DNA from: Geomonas edaphica
GTDB lineage: Bacteria; Desulfobacterota; Desulfuromonadia; Geobacterales; Geobacteraceae
Assembly (NCBI RefSeq): GCF_004917075.1
Contig: NZ_SSYB01000004.1
Coordinates: forward strand, 541,006-605,005
Direction: 5' to 3'
DNA: 64,000 nt
Part shown: one piece after another, positions 1 through 8,640 of the stretch
Layout of the letters: each line of letters opens with the position of its first letter
Position numbering within the stretch: the stretch's first letter is position 1
Made by a program: the position numbers and the translations under genes
The notes under the pieces: model-generated
Seen by the model: only the letters and a program-made list of their open reading frames with translations
What the model was told of the DNA's origin: nothing
Databases searched by the model: none

Positions 1-372
1 GATTTTCTTTTCAAGCGCGCGGAAATGCCGTATACTGCACGCTTCTCGACCAACAAGCCCCGCCGCTTCCGATAGTTAGCAAGCGCTGCGCCTTCGAAAA
101 AGTATACTGTATACAACATTGCGACCGAAAATTATTTCATTTCACCATCTTTGTCAAGCAGAAATTATCCAGTTATCCCCGAACCGTTTACAGAACGGCG
201 TATACTTTTCCCAAATTGTATTACACCCTTAGGCCTGCACCCCTCCTGCACCTCTCCCACCCCCTCCGGCCGTATACGAGAAAAGTTTTTAATTCTTGAC
301 AGAATATCAGCGGCTATGCTAACCAGAGAGCCCGATAGTTAATAATTTCCAGCCAGTTAGGAGAACCCCGTC
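1..372. other. hemL leader region, no gene seen
   Basis: This 372-base stretch ahead of hemL holds no open frame that looks like a gene. It is richer in A+T than the genes around it and carries five GTATAC hexamers, listed separately. A TTGACA hexamer sits at 296-301, about 70 bases before the hemL start, but no well-placed -10 element follows it, so the promoter is not assigned. The gene to the left lies outside the window. Confidence 0.6.
30..277. promoter_or_regulatory. cluster of GTATAC palindromes upstream of hemL
   Basis: GTATAC occurs at 30-35, 102-107, 109-114, 200-205 and 272-277. The two central copies form GTATACTGTATAC, and the last is part of CGTATACG. One random copy is expected per about 4 kb. 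TGTATACAA at 108-116 resembles operators of FadR/LldR-type GntR regulators, but no regulator is assigned. The sites could serve hemL or the unseen gene to the left. Confidence 0.4.
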
Positions 373-1656
373 ATGCAAAACAGCCGTTCGTCGCAACTCT
401 TTCAGCAGGCGCTCAAATCCATCCCCGGCGGGGTCAACTCCCCCGTGCGTGCCTTCCGCTCGGTAGGCTCCGATCCGTTGTTCATAAAGAGCGCTGCCGG
501 CCCCATGATCTTCGACGAAGACGGCAACGGCTACATCGACTACGTGGGCTCCTGGGGTCCGATGATCGTCGGGCACTGCCACCCGAAGGTGGTCGAGGCG
601 ATCAAGAAGGCCGTCGATAGCGGCGCATCGTTCGGCGCGCCGACCGAGCTCGAGATCACCCTGGCCGAGATGGTGATCGCGGCGGTCCCCTCCATCGAGA
701 TGGTACGCATGGTGAGCTCCGGGACCGAGGCGACCATGAGCGCCATCAGGCTCTCCCGCGGCTACACCGGGCGTGACAACATCCTCAAGTTCTCCGGCTG
801 CTACCACGGCCACTCCGACTCCCTGCTGGTGAAAGCGGGCTCCGGCCTCGCCACCTTCGGGGTGCCCGACTCCCCGGGCGTTCCGGCCGACCTCGCCAAG
901 CACACCCTGACCGCGACCTACAACGACCTCGACTCGGTGCGCGCGCTGGTCGCCGCCAACAAGGGGACCATCGCCTGCGTCATCGTCGAGCCGGTGGCTG
1001 GGAACATGGGTACCGTTCCGCCGCAGGAAGGGTTCCTGGAGGGACTGCGCGAGATCTGCACCGAGGAAGGGATCGTGCTTATCTTCGACGAGGTCATGTC
1101 CGGTTTCCGCGTCGCCTACGGCGGGGCGCAGGAGCGCTTCGGCATCACCCCGGACCTCACCACCCTCGGGAAGATCATCGGCGGAGGGCTCCCGGTAGGC
1201 GCCTTCGGCGGTAAGAAAGAGATCATGTCCCAGCTCTCGCCGGCAGGCGGGGTCTACCAGGCGGGCACCCTTTCCGGGAACCCGCTCGCCATGACCGCGG
1301 GCATCGAGACCCTGAAGCTCCTGCAGGAGCCGGGCTTCTACGAGAAGCTCGAGGAGAAGAGCAAGTTCGTCGCCGAGGGAATAGCGAAGGCGGCCAAGGA
1401 CGCCGGTTACCCGCTCTACTCGACCCGCGTCGGCTCCATGTTCTGCGGCTTCTTCTCGAAAGAGCCGGTCTACAACTGGGACAGCGCCGCCAAGTGCGAC
1501 ACGAAGGCGTTCGCCACCTACTTCCGCGGCATGCTGGAAGAGGGTGTCTACCTCGCCTGCTCCCAGTTCGAGACCGCCTTCGTGGGCGCTTCCCACACCG
1601 AAAAGGACCTCGAGAAGACCATCGCCGCCGCCGCGAAGTGCTTCAAGGCGCTCTAG
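373..1656 (+). CDS. hemL: glutamate-1-semialdehyde 2,1-aminomutase
   Basis: This PLP enzyme converts glutamate-1-semialdehyde to 5-aminolevulinate in the C5 route of tetrapyrrole synthesis, in the cytoplasm. The 427-residue product has the normal full length. It opens with the family-typical [13 protein letters not shown] stretch, has the GCYHGHSD and FDEVMSGFR regions of class III aminotransferases, and carries the PLP lysine at about residue 267 in [10 protein letters not shown]. An AGGAG-type ribosome site precedes the ATG. It is followed at once by a strong terminator, so it appears monocistronic. Haem supply fits a cytochrome-rich organism. Confidence 0.97.
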   Translation: MQNSRSSQLFQQALKSIPGGVNSPVRAFRSVGSDPLFIKSAAGPMIFDEDGNGYIDYVGSWGPMIVGHCHPKVVEAIKKAVDSGASFGAPTELEITLAEMVIAAVPSIEMVRMVSSGTEATMSAIRLSRGYTGRDNILKFSGCYHGHSDSLLVKAGSGLATFGVPDSPGVPADLAKHTLTATYNDLDSVRALVAANKGTIACVIVEPVAGNMGTVPPQEGFLEGLREICTEEGIVLIFDEVMSGFRVAYGGAQERFGITPDLTTLGKIIGGGLPVGAFGGKKEIMSQLSPAGGVYQAGTLSGNPLAMTAGIETLKLLQEPGFYEKLEEKSKFVAEGIAKAAKDAGYPLYSTRVGSMFCGFFSKEPVYNWDSAAKCDTKAFATYFRGMLEEGVYLACSQFETAFVGASHTEKDLEKTIAAAAKCFKAL

Positions 1657-1683
1657 GCCGAGCTTTCCCCTTTGCGCAAAAAA

Positions 1684-1716
1684 AGAGGCGCCCGCGTTTG
1701 CGGGCGCCTCTTTTTC
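1684..1716 (+). terminator. rho-independent terminator of hemL
   Basis: A near-perfect hairpin (GAGGCGCCCGC paired with GCGGGCGCCTC around a short loop) is followed by TTTTTCTTT. It begins 28 bases after the hemL stop. Confidence 0.9.
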
Positions 1717-1748
1717 TTTGGTGTTGTTGCGGGTGACCGGATGGCCGC

Positions 1749-2801
1749 CTAGGAGGATTTTATCTTCCTGCGTAACGAGAGCATCTCAAGACTCAGCTCG
1801 GCCATGACGCCCACGCGCTGTAGCTCGAAGGCACCCCCGCCTAACCGTCCCTTGGCATCGCTCGCATAGATCACCGCCACAACGTGCCCTCCCATGGAAA
1901 CAGGGAGCAGCAACGCGGACGCGGGCAGTGTCCCACCCATGGCACGCACCACCAAACCGTCGACGTCCCCCTGGGCAAGCTCGCACATGACAAGCCCCTT
2001 TTCCTCCACCATGCGCACCATGTGCGGCAGCCGCTCCAGCTCGGTCTCGAACCCGGCGAACCCTTCCACCACGTCCCCATCGGCTACGGCCTGTACGCCG
2101 CAAACCTTACCGGACTTAAGACGCAAAAAGCCACCGCGATCGAACTCACCACCCATGTAGGTAACCACCGACTGAACGACCTCCAGCTCGGTCGCAGCCC
2201 CCGCCATCATCTCGGCGACGTCCTTCACGGTGAACTGCTCCACCGGCGCCTTTTCACCAGGCATGCTCACCCAACGTGTTCCTGTTGTGAGGGGCGCCGA
2301 AGCGGCACTAGCCGAACCCGCCTCGAATGAGGTTCTCAATCCCCCTTCGACTTTTATGAAGCGGGTGGGGCGGGCGATGCGGTAGTACCTCTCAAGCGCC
2401 GCGTTCAACCTGAGCTCGGTGCAGATCCTCGGCTTGACGACGTACCCGGTAACGAACCCGATCTCCTCAACGGCGTTGAAATCATGAGGATTGGCCATGG
2501 CAAGCGAAAGCCGTTTGCCATCGAGCGCCAGGGGCACGACGCGATACTTGCGCACCAGCTCCACAGGGACGAGCTTGATCACGTCTCTCGGGAGCTCGCC
2601 AAGCTCGAAAGGCTCGACGCAGGGGGCACCGGTTTGTTCACTCAGGACATGGGCGAGTTCCTCCTCCGACACGAGACCCATCTCAACGAGATTGGTCCCG
2701 ATTCTCCCCCCGTAGATCACCTGTGCCTTCAGCACTTGATCCAGTTGCCCTTTCGTCAGGGCCCCAACCTTCAGCAGCATCTCGCCAAGCTTCGCCGACA
2801 T
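1749..2801 (-). CDS. stand-alone MshEN (GspE/PilB N-terminal) domain protein, predicted c-di-GMP binder
   Basis: The 350-residue protein starts with a T2SSE-N/MshEN domain. Two 23-24-residue motifs of the c-di-GMP-binding type lie at residues 4-26 and 32-55 (key residues: LG, then hydrophobics, G, L, L and a final Q in each), separated by five residues as in characterised MshEN domains. It has no Walker box, so it is not a secretion ATPase. The C-terminal part (about 200-345) looks like a GAF-type sensory fold, but this is a weak call. It lies alone on the minus strand, with good ribosome-site spacing (GGAGGTAACGG before ATG). Its role is probably as a c-di-GMP effector; partner and process are unknown. 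Confidence 0.75.
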   Translation of the reverse strand: MSAKLGEMLLKVGALTKGQLDQVLKAQVIYGGRIGTNLVEMGLVSEEELAHVLSEQTGAPCVEPFELGELPRDVIKLVPVELVRKYRVVPLALDGKRLSLAMANPHDFNAVEEIGFVTGYVVKPRICTELRLNAALERYYRIARPTRFIKVEGGLRTSFEAGSASAASAPLTTGTRWVSMPGEKAPVEQFTVKDVAEMMAGAATELEVVQSVVTYMGGEFDRGGFLRLKSGKVCGVQAVADGDVVEGFAGFETELERLPHMVRMVEEKGLVMCELAQGDVDGLVVRAMGGTLPASALLLPVSMGGHVVAVIYASDAKGRLGGGAFELQRVGVMAELSLEMLSLRRKIKSS

Positions 2802-3140
2802 CCGTTACCTCCTGGGTTCCTTCACCACACTCATAAAGTTGGCACATTCTACTTAACACAGTCTTATGACGCAACAAACTTCTGCTACCCGCCTGTCGCT
2901 GACCTATTTGCCGACGGCCCCAGTACCTTCAATGACCCAGAAAGCACGACTCGGGCCCTAAAAGCTCACTGAAGGTCCGACATGTTCGCAGTGACAGTTT
3001 GGCCACAACTTATACGACTAATTGAGCCTACCCTAATGTAATGTTTTTTCTGCATTGACCTGCGAAATTCAGCGAGCATGGTAGTATTTCTTCGTTTTGG
3101 ATCCTGCTATGCCAGTAATCCGTATTCACCCGGAGGAGAT
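2802..3140. other. divergent intergenic region between the MshEN gene and napD
   Basis: No gene is supported here. It must hold the promoters of both the minus-strand MshEN gene and the plus-strand nap operon. A TTGACC at 3055-3060 has no convincing -10 partner at 17-18 bases. I find no clear FNR, ModE or sigma-54 site by eye. Confidence 0.5.
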
Positions 3141-3404
3141 ATGCCTATTTCAGGAATCGTTGTGTCATGCAGACCCGAGGAGGCCAGCGGCGTCGCCGAA
3201 AAACTTGCCGGCAACCAGGGGATAGAGGTGCACGGCGTGCTTGCCGACGGCAAGATCGTGGCCGTCATCGAGGCGGACACCATCGACGCGGAGGTCGACC
3301 TGGTGAAAGGGCTGCAGCAGATGGAGGGGGTGATCTCGGTGCAGCTTGCCTACCACAACTTCGAGGATGCGGCTCCCGAGGGGGCCCACCCGGCCGGTTT
3401 TTAA
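3141..3404 (+). CDS. napD: NapD, chaperone for periplasmic nitrate reductase
   Basis: NapD is a small cytoplasmic chaperone that binds the Tat signal of NapA until the enzyme is mature. The 87-residue protein shows the family pattern: an N-terminal ISGIVVSCRPE strand, a GIEVHGV turn and a central region on control of chain length. I chose the ATG at 3141 because CGGAGGAG lies just before it; an in-frame upstream ATG at 3078 lacks a site. It is the first gene of the nap operon and napA begins 28 bases later. Confidence 0.9.
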   Translation: MPISGIVVSCRPEEASGVAEKLAGNQGIEVHGVLADGKIVAVIEADTIDAEVDLVKGLQQMEGVISVQLAYHNFEDAAPEGAHPAGF

Positions 3405-3432
3405 CGCATTCAATATTCTCAAGGAGGACGCG

Positions 3433-5751
3433 ATGGGACTTTCCAGACGAGACTTCATCAAGGCCTGTGCCGCTGCGGCCGCATTTGCCGCGGCAGGCGC
3501 TTCGGTGGCACGACCCGAGTGGGCGGAAGCGGCGGAGGACGGCATCACCTGGGGCAAGGCTCCCTGCCGGTACTGCGGCGTCGGATGCTCGGTCCTGGTG
3601 GGTGTGAAGGGGGGACGCATCGTGAGCACCAAGGGGGACCCGGCCGGGCCGGTGAACAAGGGGCTCAACTGTATCAAGGGGTACTTCCTCTCGAAGGCGC
3701 TCTACGGCAAGGACCGTCTCACCACGCCTCTGATCCGCAAGGGGAACAGGATGGTCGAGGCGAGCTGGGACGAGGCGCTCGACCTGATCGCCGCGCAGTA
3801 CAAGAAGGCGATCGCCGAGCACGGGCCCGACTCGGTCGCCCTCTACGGCTCGGGGCAGTGGACCATCCAGGAGGGTTACGTCGCCTCGAAACTGATGAAG
3901 GGGGGGATCGGCACCAACAACCTGGAACCGAACGCGAGGCTTTGCATGGCAAGCGCGGTGGTGGCCTTCATGAACACCTTCGGCTCGGACGAGCCGATGG
4001 GGTGCTACGACGATCTCGACCTCGGCGACACCTACGTCCTTTGGGGCGCTAACATGGCCGAGGCGCATCCGGTCCTCTTCTCGCGTCTCATCGACAACAA
4101 GCTGAAGCACCCGAAGGTGAAGTTGATCGACATCGCCACGAGGCGCACGCGCACCACGAAGATGGCGGACGAGTTCATCGCTATCAAGCCACACGGCGAC
4201 CTGGCCGCCCTGAATGCCATCATCCACGTGATCCTGCGCGACAAGCTCTACGACGAGGCGTTCGTGGCCAAGCACGTCTCCTTCAAAAGGGGGAAGGAGA
4301 ACGCCCCTTACGGCCTGAAGGACAAGGAGGCGTTCAACGAGACCCCCGCCGACGTGAAGAACCTCTCCTTCGAGGAGTACAAGGCGCTCATGAAACCTTA
4401 CACCCCGCAGTGGGCGCAGAAGGTCTCCGGCATCCCCGCCGCGAAGATCGAGGAGCTCGCCAGGGTCTACGGGGACAAGTCCCGGAAGGTGAACTCGCTC
4501 TGGACCATGGGGGTGAACCAGCACTCCCGCGGGGTCTGGGTGAACAACCTGATCTACAACCTGCACCTTTTGACCGGTAAGATCTGCAAGCCCGGTGAGA
4601 ACCCGCTCTCCCTCACCGGCCAGCCCTCGGCATGCGGCACCGCCCGCGAGGTCGGCACCTTCGCGCACCGGCTCCCGGCGGACATGGTGGTGATGAACGA
4701 GGCGCACCGCAAGAAGGCGGCGGGGATCTGGGGGGTTCCGGCGGAAAAGATACCGGCCAAGGTCGGGCTGCACACCGTCGAGATGTTCCGCGCCATCGAC
4801 CGTGGCGAGCTTAAGTGCATCTGGATCCAGTGCACGAACCCCTTCCAGTCGCTCCCGAACCTGAACCGTGTGCGCAAGGCGGCCCAGTCGAGAAAGGCCT
4901 TCATCGTCGTCTCGGACATCTACCCGACCCGCAGCACCGAGCTCGCCGACGTGGTGCTCCCCTCGGCCTCCTGGGTGGAGAAGGAGGGGGTCTTCGGCAA
5001 CACGGAAAGGCGCACCCAGCAGTGGTTCAAGATGGTGAACGCCCCTGGCAAGTCAAAAGAGGACGTCTGGCAGTTGATCGAGTTCGCGAAAAGGATGGGG
5101 CACGGCGCGCTCTTCCCCTACCCGGAGAAGGGGATGCACCGGGCGATCTTCGAGGAGTACCGCAAGTTCACCTTGGGGACCGGCAAGGACCTTGCCCCCT
5201 ACGGCACGTACGCCAAGGTGCGCGGGCTGCGCTGGCCGGTGAAGGCGAACGGCACGGAGACCAGGTGGCGCTACACCGAGGCGGACGACGAGCACGTTGC
5301 CAAAGGCGAGGGGATCAAGTTCTACAAGGCGCCCAACAACAAGGTGTCGGTCTGGTTCCGCCCCTACGAGCCACCAGCCGAGGTCCCGGACCGCAACTAC
5401 CCGTTCTGGTTCTGCACCGGGAGGCTCCTCGAGCACTGGCACACCGGCACCATGACCGGGCGTGTCCCCGAGCTTAGGCGTGCGGTCTCCCAGGCGACGG
5501 TGGAGCTGCATCCGGAAGACGCAAAGCGGCTCGGCATCAGAAACCGCGACCAGGTGCGCATCACCTCACGGCGCGGCTCGATCGTGCTGACCGCCGAGAT
5601 CGGCGGCAGGGGGACCCCGGAGCGCGGCTCGGTCTTCACCACCTTCTTCGACGAGAAGAAGCTCGTGAACGAGATCTGCATCGACGCCTTCGATCCGCTC
5701 TCCAAGGAACCGGATTTCAAGAAGTGCGCGGTCAAGATACAAAAGGCGTAG
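3433..5751 (+). CDS. napA: NapA, periplasmic nitrate reductase catalytic subunit
   Basis: This molybdenum bis-MGD enzyme reduces nitrate to nitrite in the periplasm. A Tat signal (SRRDFIK, residues 4-10, followed by an Ala-rich core) starts the 772-residue protein. The [4Fe-4S] cysteines are C45, C48, C52 and C80, and the likely molybdenum ligand is C171 in NARLCMASA. Molybdopterin-binding regions follow, with the C-terminal molydopterin-dinucleotide domain near 640-760 (LEHWHTGTMTGR). The start at 3433 follows AAGGAGG and matches the signal; in-frame codons upstream overlap napD. It is the core of a napDAGHBF operon. Confidence 0.95.
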   Translation: MGLSRRDFIKACAAAAAFAAAGASVARPEWAEAAEDGITWGKAPCRYCGVGCSVLVGVKGGRIVSTKGDPAGPVNKGLNCIKGYFLSKALYGKDRLTTPLIRKGNRMVEASWDEALDLIAAQYKKAIAEHGPDSVALYGSGQWTIQEGYVASKLMKGGIGTNNLEPNARLCMASAVVAFMNTFGSDEPMGCYDDLDLGDTYVLWGANMAEAHPVLFSRLIDNKLKHPKVKLIDIATRRTRTTKMADEFIAIKPHGDLAALNAIIHVILRDKLYDEAFVAKHVSFKRGKENAPYGLKDKEAFNETPADVKNLSFEEYKALMKPYTPQWAQKVSGIPAAKIEELARVYGDKSRKVNSLWTMGVNQHSRGVWVNNLIYNLHLLTGKICKPGENPLSLTGQPSACGTAREVGTFAHRLPADMVVMNEAHRKKAAGIWGVPAEKIPAKVGLHTVEMFRAIDRGELKCIWIQCTNPFQSLPNLNRVRKAAQSRKAFIVVSDIYPTRSTELADVVLPSASWVEKEGVFGNTERRTQQWFKMVNAPGKSKEDVWQLIEFAKRMGHGALFPYPEKGMHRAIFEEYRKFTLGTGKDLAPYGTYAKVRGLRWPVKANGTETRWRYTEADDEHVAKGEGIKFYKAPNNKVSVWFRPYEPPAEVPDRNYPFWFCTGRLLEHWHTGTMTGRVPELRRAVSQATVELHPEDAKRLGIRNRDQVRITSRRGSIVLTAEIGGRGTPERGSVFTTFFDEKKLVNEICIDAFDPLSKEPDFKKCAVKIQKA

Positions 5752-5755
5752 GAAG

Positions 5756-6412
5756 GTGCCGAAAGAGCGGGACGATAGCGGCATCTCGCGGCGCCGGTTC
5801 CTGAAGGGGGGAGCCTTGGCACCCTTAGCACTCGCGCTCGCGACCGCCGGGGGGGCCTCGGTCTACCTGCGGCCGGGGGAGGCGCACGGCTTCGTGCTCA
5901 GGCCCCCCGGCGCCATCGCGGCACGTCGCTTCCTGGCCGCCTGCGTGCGCTGCGGTAAGTGCGCCCAGGCCTGCCCGTATCACGCGATCAGGCTCCAGGA
6001 CCGGAGCGTCGGGATCGGGACGCCGTACATCGCGGCGCGACAGATCCCCTGCTACCTCTGCCCCGATCTCCCCTGCGTCAAGGCCTGCCCGTCCGGCGCG
6101 CTCGACCCGAAGACCACCGAGGTGGAAAAGGTGCGCATGGGAACCGCGCAGATCGTGGACCGGGAGGGGTGTCTCTCGATTCGCGGGCTGCGTTGCGAGG
6201 TCTGTTACCGCCAGTGCCCGCTCATCGACCAGGCCATCACCCTGGAGCCGCGGCACAACCCCAGGACCGGGGAGCACACCATCATGGAACCGGTGGTGCA
6301 CCGGGAGAAGTGCGTCGGCTGCGGGGTCTGCGAGAACGCCTGCGTGCTCCCAAAGCCGGTGATCGTGGTGCGGGAGACGGTAGAGGTCCAGAGGGACAGC
6401 TATGACTTCTAG
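5756..6412 (+). CDS. napG: NapG, ferredoxin-type quinol dehydrogenase subunit
   Basis: NapG is a periplasm-facing iron-sulfur protein that passes electrons from NapH and the quinol pool to the nitrate reductase. The 218-residue product begins with a Tat signal (SRRRFLKGG) and has four cysteine motifs for [4Fe-4S] clusters, among them CVRCGKCAQACP, CYLCPDLPCVKACP and CVGCGVCENAC. It uses a GTG start four bases after the napA stop, with GGAAG overlapping the end of napA. It overlaps napH by 11 bases, so translation is probably coupled. Confidence 0.92.
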   Translation: MPKERDDSGISRRRFLKGGALAPLALALATAGGASVYLRPGEAHGFVLRPPGAIAARRFLAACVRCGKCAQACPYHAIRLQDRSVGIGTPYIAARQIPCYLCPDLPCVKACPSGALDPKTTEVEKVRMGTAQIVDREGCLSIRGLRCEVCYRQCPLIDQAITLEPRHNPRTGEHTIMEPVVHREKCVGCGVCENACVLPKPVIVVRETVEVQRDSYDF

Positions 6413-7229
6413 GTGGTGGCTGCCGCGCCGGGCGGTGCAGACCGGCACCATTTTGCTACTCGCCTCTCCGGTGGCGGGGTTCACCTTTTTCAGCGGCAAC
6501 CTGGCCTCCGCGGAACTTGCCGGGGTGCGCCTTTCGGACCCGCTCGCCTGCCTGCAGGCGGTGATCGGCTCCGGCGTCCTTATCCCCTCCTTCCTCTTCG
6601 GGGCGCTCCTGGTGACTTCCGGGTACTTCGTCTTTGGGGGGCGCAGCTTCTGCGGCTGGGTCTGTCCGGTAGGCTTTCTGACCGAGCTGGGGGAGAAGTT
6701 CTCGAGCAAGGTGAGGCGTGGGGGACGATTCCTGCCGCTTGCCACCGGCCGCTACATCCTTGCGGCCGTGCTGGTGACCGTGGCGGCGACCGGGGTCCCC
6801 CTTTTCGAGGTGCTGTCGCCCATCGGCATCATGGGGCGCGCCATCGCCTTCGCCTCCCTCGTCCCGCTTTTGGTCCCGGCTGCGATCCTCTTGGTGGAAG
6901 GCGTTGCTGCGCCGCGGGTCTGGTGCCGCTCGCTCTGCCCGCTGGGCGCGTTCTACGCAATCATCGCCCGCTTCAGTCCTCTGAAGGTAGGCTTCCACAG
7001 GGAGCGCTGCACGGGGTGCGGCGACTGCGTTGCGGTCTGCCCGGTCCCGGAAGTGCTCGAGCCGCTTTGGGACCAGGGGGCGTGCCGGGTGTGCGCCGGA
7101 GAGTGCACCCGCTGCCTTGCCTGCCTCGACATCTGCCCCGAGCGCGCCTTAAGCGTCGGGTTCCGTTTCAAGAAAGAGCCCCACTCCGTAACGGACGTGG
7201 GGAGACCGATCGAGAAGTCCGCCCCATAG
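6402..7229 (+). CDS. napH: NapH, membrane ferredoxin-type quinol dehydrogenase subunit
   Basis: NapH is an integral membrane protein that accepts electrons from quinol and hands them to NapG. The 275-residue protein has about four membrane segments, a cytoplasmic CGWVCPVG motif between segments, and two [4Fe-4S] motifs near the C-terminus (CTGCGDCVAVCP and CTRCLACLDICP). The operon has no napC, so NapGH is probably the only quinol route to NapA here. It overlaps napG and is followed by the dihaem cytochrome gene 10 bases on. Confidence 0.92.
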   Translation: MTSRWWLPRRAVQTGTILLLASPVAGFTFFSGNLASAELAGVRLSDPLACLQAVIGSGVLIPSFLFGALLVTSGYFVFGGRSFCGWVCPVGFLTELGEKFSSKVRRGGRFLPLATGRYILAAVLVTVAATGVPLFEVLSPIGIMGRAIAFASLVPLLVPAAILLVEGVAAPRVWCRSLCPLGAFYAIIARFSPLKVGFHRERCTGCGDCVAVCPVPEVLEPLWDQGACRVCAGECTRCLACLDICPERALSVGFRFKKEPHSVTDVGRPIEKSAP

Positions 7230-7239
7230 GAGGTCTTAC

Positions 7240-7551
7240 ATGAAGAAAAACGTGCTCCCCCTCATCCTTTGCGCCTTCCTGGCGCTGGCACTACAGGCCC
7301 CGGCATGGGGCGACGAGGCGGAAGAGTCTGCGCCCGACCTGGCCGCGGATGCGCAGCAGTCTCCCGGAGATCCCCCGGTTATTCCGCACGCCGTGAAGGC
7401 GAACCAGGACGGCGAGGAGTGTAACGCCTGCCATCGCGACGGAGTGAAGGGGGCGCCTGCCACGAGTCACCCCGAGCGGCTCAACTGTACCCAGTGCCAT
7501 GTGCAGGGGGGTAAGGAAAGCGTGAAGAAAGGAAAGCGCGGCAAGAAATGA
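7240..7551 (+). CDS. napB: short NapB-like dihaem cytochrome c
   Basis: The 103-residue protein has a Sec signal (to about residue 24) and two haem-binding motifs, CNACH and CTQCH. The stretch with IPHAV before the first haem and an AP..SH spacing to the second resembles NapB, the small electron-transfer subunit of NapA. It is shorter than usual NapB (about 130-160 residues), with a reduced segment between the haems and a lysine-rich tail. AGGAGGT precedes the ATG. The last four bases overlap the next gene. Confidence 0.75.
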   Translation: MKKNVLPLILCAFLALALQAPAWGDEAEESAPDLAADAQQSPGDPPVIPHAVKANQDGEECNACHRDGVKGAPATSHPERLNCTQCHVQGGKESVKKGKRGKK

Positions 7552-7940
7552 CCGTGAGCCGGAAGGATTTTTTTCGCGGCAGCTTCTACGCGGTGGGGGA
7601 TTTCCTGCTGAACTCCGGCCGGGTCCTGGCTGATCCCGGGGAGGTGCGTGACCGGGAGCCGGGCCTGTCGGCGCATGCGGCGGGAGACGACGAAGCGGGG
7701 GTGGTCAGGGTGGCGCGGGTCGATTCCGAGCACTGCCCGGCCGGAAGCTGCGGCTGCTTTACCTGCCTCGACAGATGCGAGGCGGGGGCGCTCTCCTTCG
7801 CCGCGGGGGTCGGCATCGTCATCGACGAGGGGCTCTGCACCGGGTGCGGCGCGTGCGTCTCCTGCTGCCCGCTCGCCGAAGTGGCGCTCCGCCTGGTCCC
7901 GGCTAGGTCAGGATCAACTTCAGAGCCGCCGAAAAGGTGA
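7548..7940 (+). CDS. NapF-like ferredoxin
   Basis: The 130-residue protein starts with SRKDFFRGSF, a Tat-like or pseudo-Tat sequence as in NapF. It carries two cysteine clusters, one unusual (CPAGSCGCFTCLDRC) and one regular (CTGCGACVSCCP), for two [4Fe-4S] centres. It overlaps the cytochrome gene by four bases and closes the nap operon. NapF-type proteins act in NapA maturation or redox supply in the cytoplasm. Its 3' end overlaps the convergent tauE gene by 38 bases. I leave the symbol empty because the first cluster is not typical. Confidence 0.7.
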   Translation: MTVSRKDFFRGSFYAVGDFLLNSGRVLADPGEVRDREPGLSAHAAGDDEAGVVRVARVDSEHCPAGSCGCFTCLDRCEAGALSFAAGVGIVIDEGLCTGCGACVSCCPLAEVALRLVPARSGSTSEPPKR

Positions 7941-8640
7941 CCAGGGAAAGGGTCCTCAGTATGGCCGGCACGGGTAAGAGTCGGCTGCCAAGCGCCGAGC
8001 CCAAGAGGCCGCCCAGGACGGCCGCTGCGGCGAGCCATGCGGAACCGTGCATGACGTTTCCCAAGGAACTCACGTGACCGAGCAGGCCGGCGATGGAATT
8101 GACCAGGATGAAGAGCGCCGAGATGCCGGCGGTCTGGCGCGGCGTGGCCCAGCCGAACAGCAGCAGGAGCGGGCTCAGGAAGATCCCTCCCCCGACGCCG
8201 ATGAGGCCGGAGACGAAACCTAAGACCATGCCGATCACCGCCGCGACCGCCTGCGGAGGAGACGAGGGGGGAACCGGATTTTCGACCCGGCGGTAGACCA
8301 GCCGGAAGGCGGCGAAGAGAAGCACCGCCCCAAGCAGGGGCTTGAAGTAGATCGCGGGGAGTTGCAGCGCACCGCCAACGAAACTCATCGGGATGGAAGT
8401 TACGGCGAAGGGCCAGAAGACGGACCAGCGAAACTGGCCGGCGCGCCGGTAGGTGCAGGTGGCGATACCGGCGACCAGGATGTTGAGGACGAGGGCGGTC
8501 GGCTTTATCGACGCGGTCGGCAAGGCGAAAAGGGCCATGAGGGCGATGTAGCCGGATGCACCACCGTGCCCGACGCTCGAGTAGAGGACGGCGACCACCA
8601 GGATACAGACGAAGAGCGCTGCCAGGAGGGTGAGCGTCAT
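7903..8640 (-). CDS. TauE/SafE family membrane exporter
   Basis: The 245-residue protein has about seven to eight membrane segments and the two repeated SSVGHGGASGY / SGLIGVGGGIF glycine motifs typical of the TauE/SafE (sulfite/organosulfonate exporter) family. The start ATGA overlaps the end of the modE-like gene by four bases, so the two form one transcription unit. Family members move small anions; pairing with a ModE-type regulator suggests an oxyanion such as molybdate, tungstate or sulfite, but this is inference. Confidence 0.85.
   Translation of the reverse strand: MTLTLLAALFVCILVVAVLYSSVGHGGASGYIALMALFALPTASIKPTALVLNILVAGIATCTYRRAGQFRWSVFWPFAVTSIPMSFVGGALQLPAIYFKPLLGAVLLFAAFRLVYRRVENPVPPSSPPQAVAAVIGMVLGFVSGLIGVGGGIFLSPLLLLFGWATPRQTAGISALFILVNSIAGLLGHVSSLGNVMHGSAWLAAAAVLGGLLGSALGSRLLPVPAILRTLSLVTFSAALKLILT

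Noticed and set aside
296-324. hemL promoter at TTGACA
   Set aside because: The best -10-like hexamer (TATGCT) is only 13 bases away and the 17-base position has no match, so I do not assign it.
2838-2856. Sigma-54 site (TGGCAC) in the MshEN-napD gap
   Set aside because: The GG is not followed by GC after ten bases.
3054-3070. FNR-type site before napD
   Set aside because: Only the left half (TTGAC) matches; the right half (GAAAT) does not.
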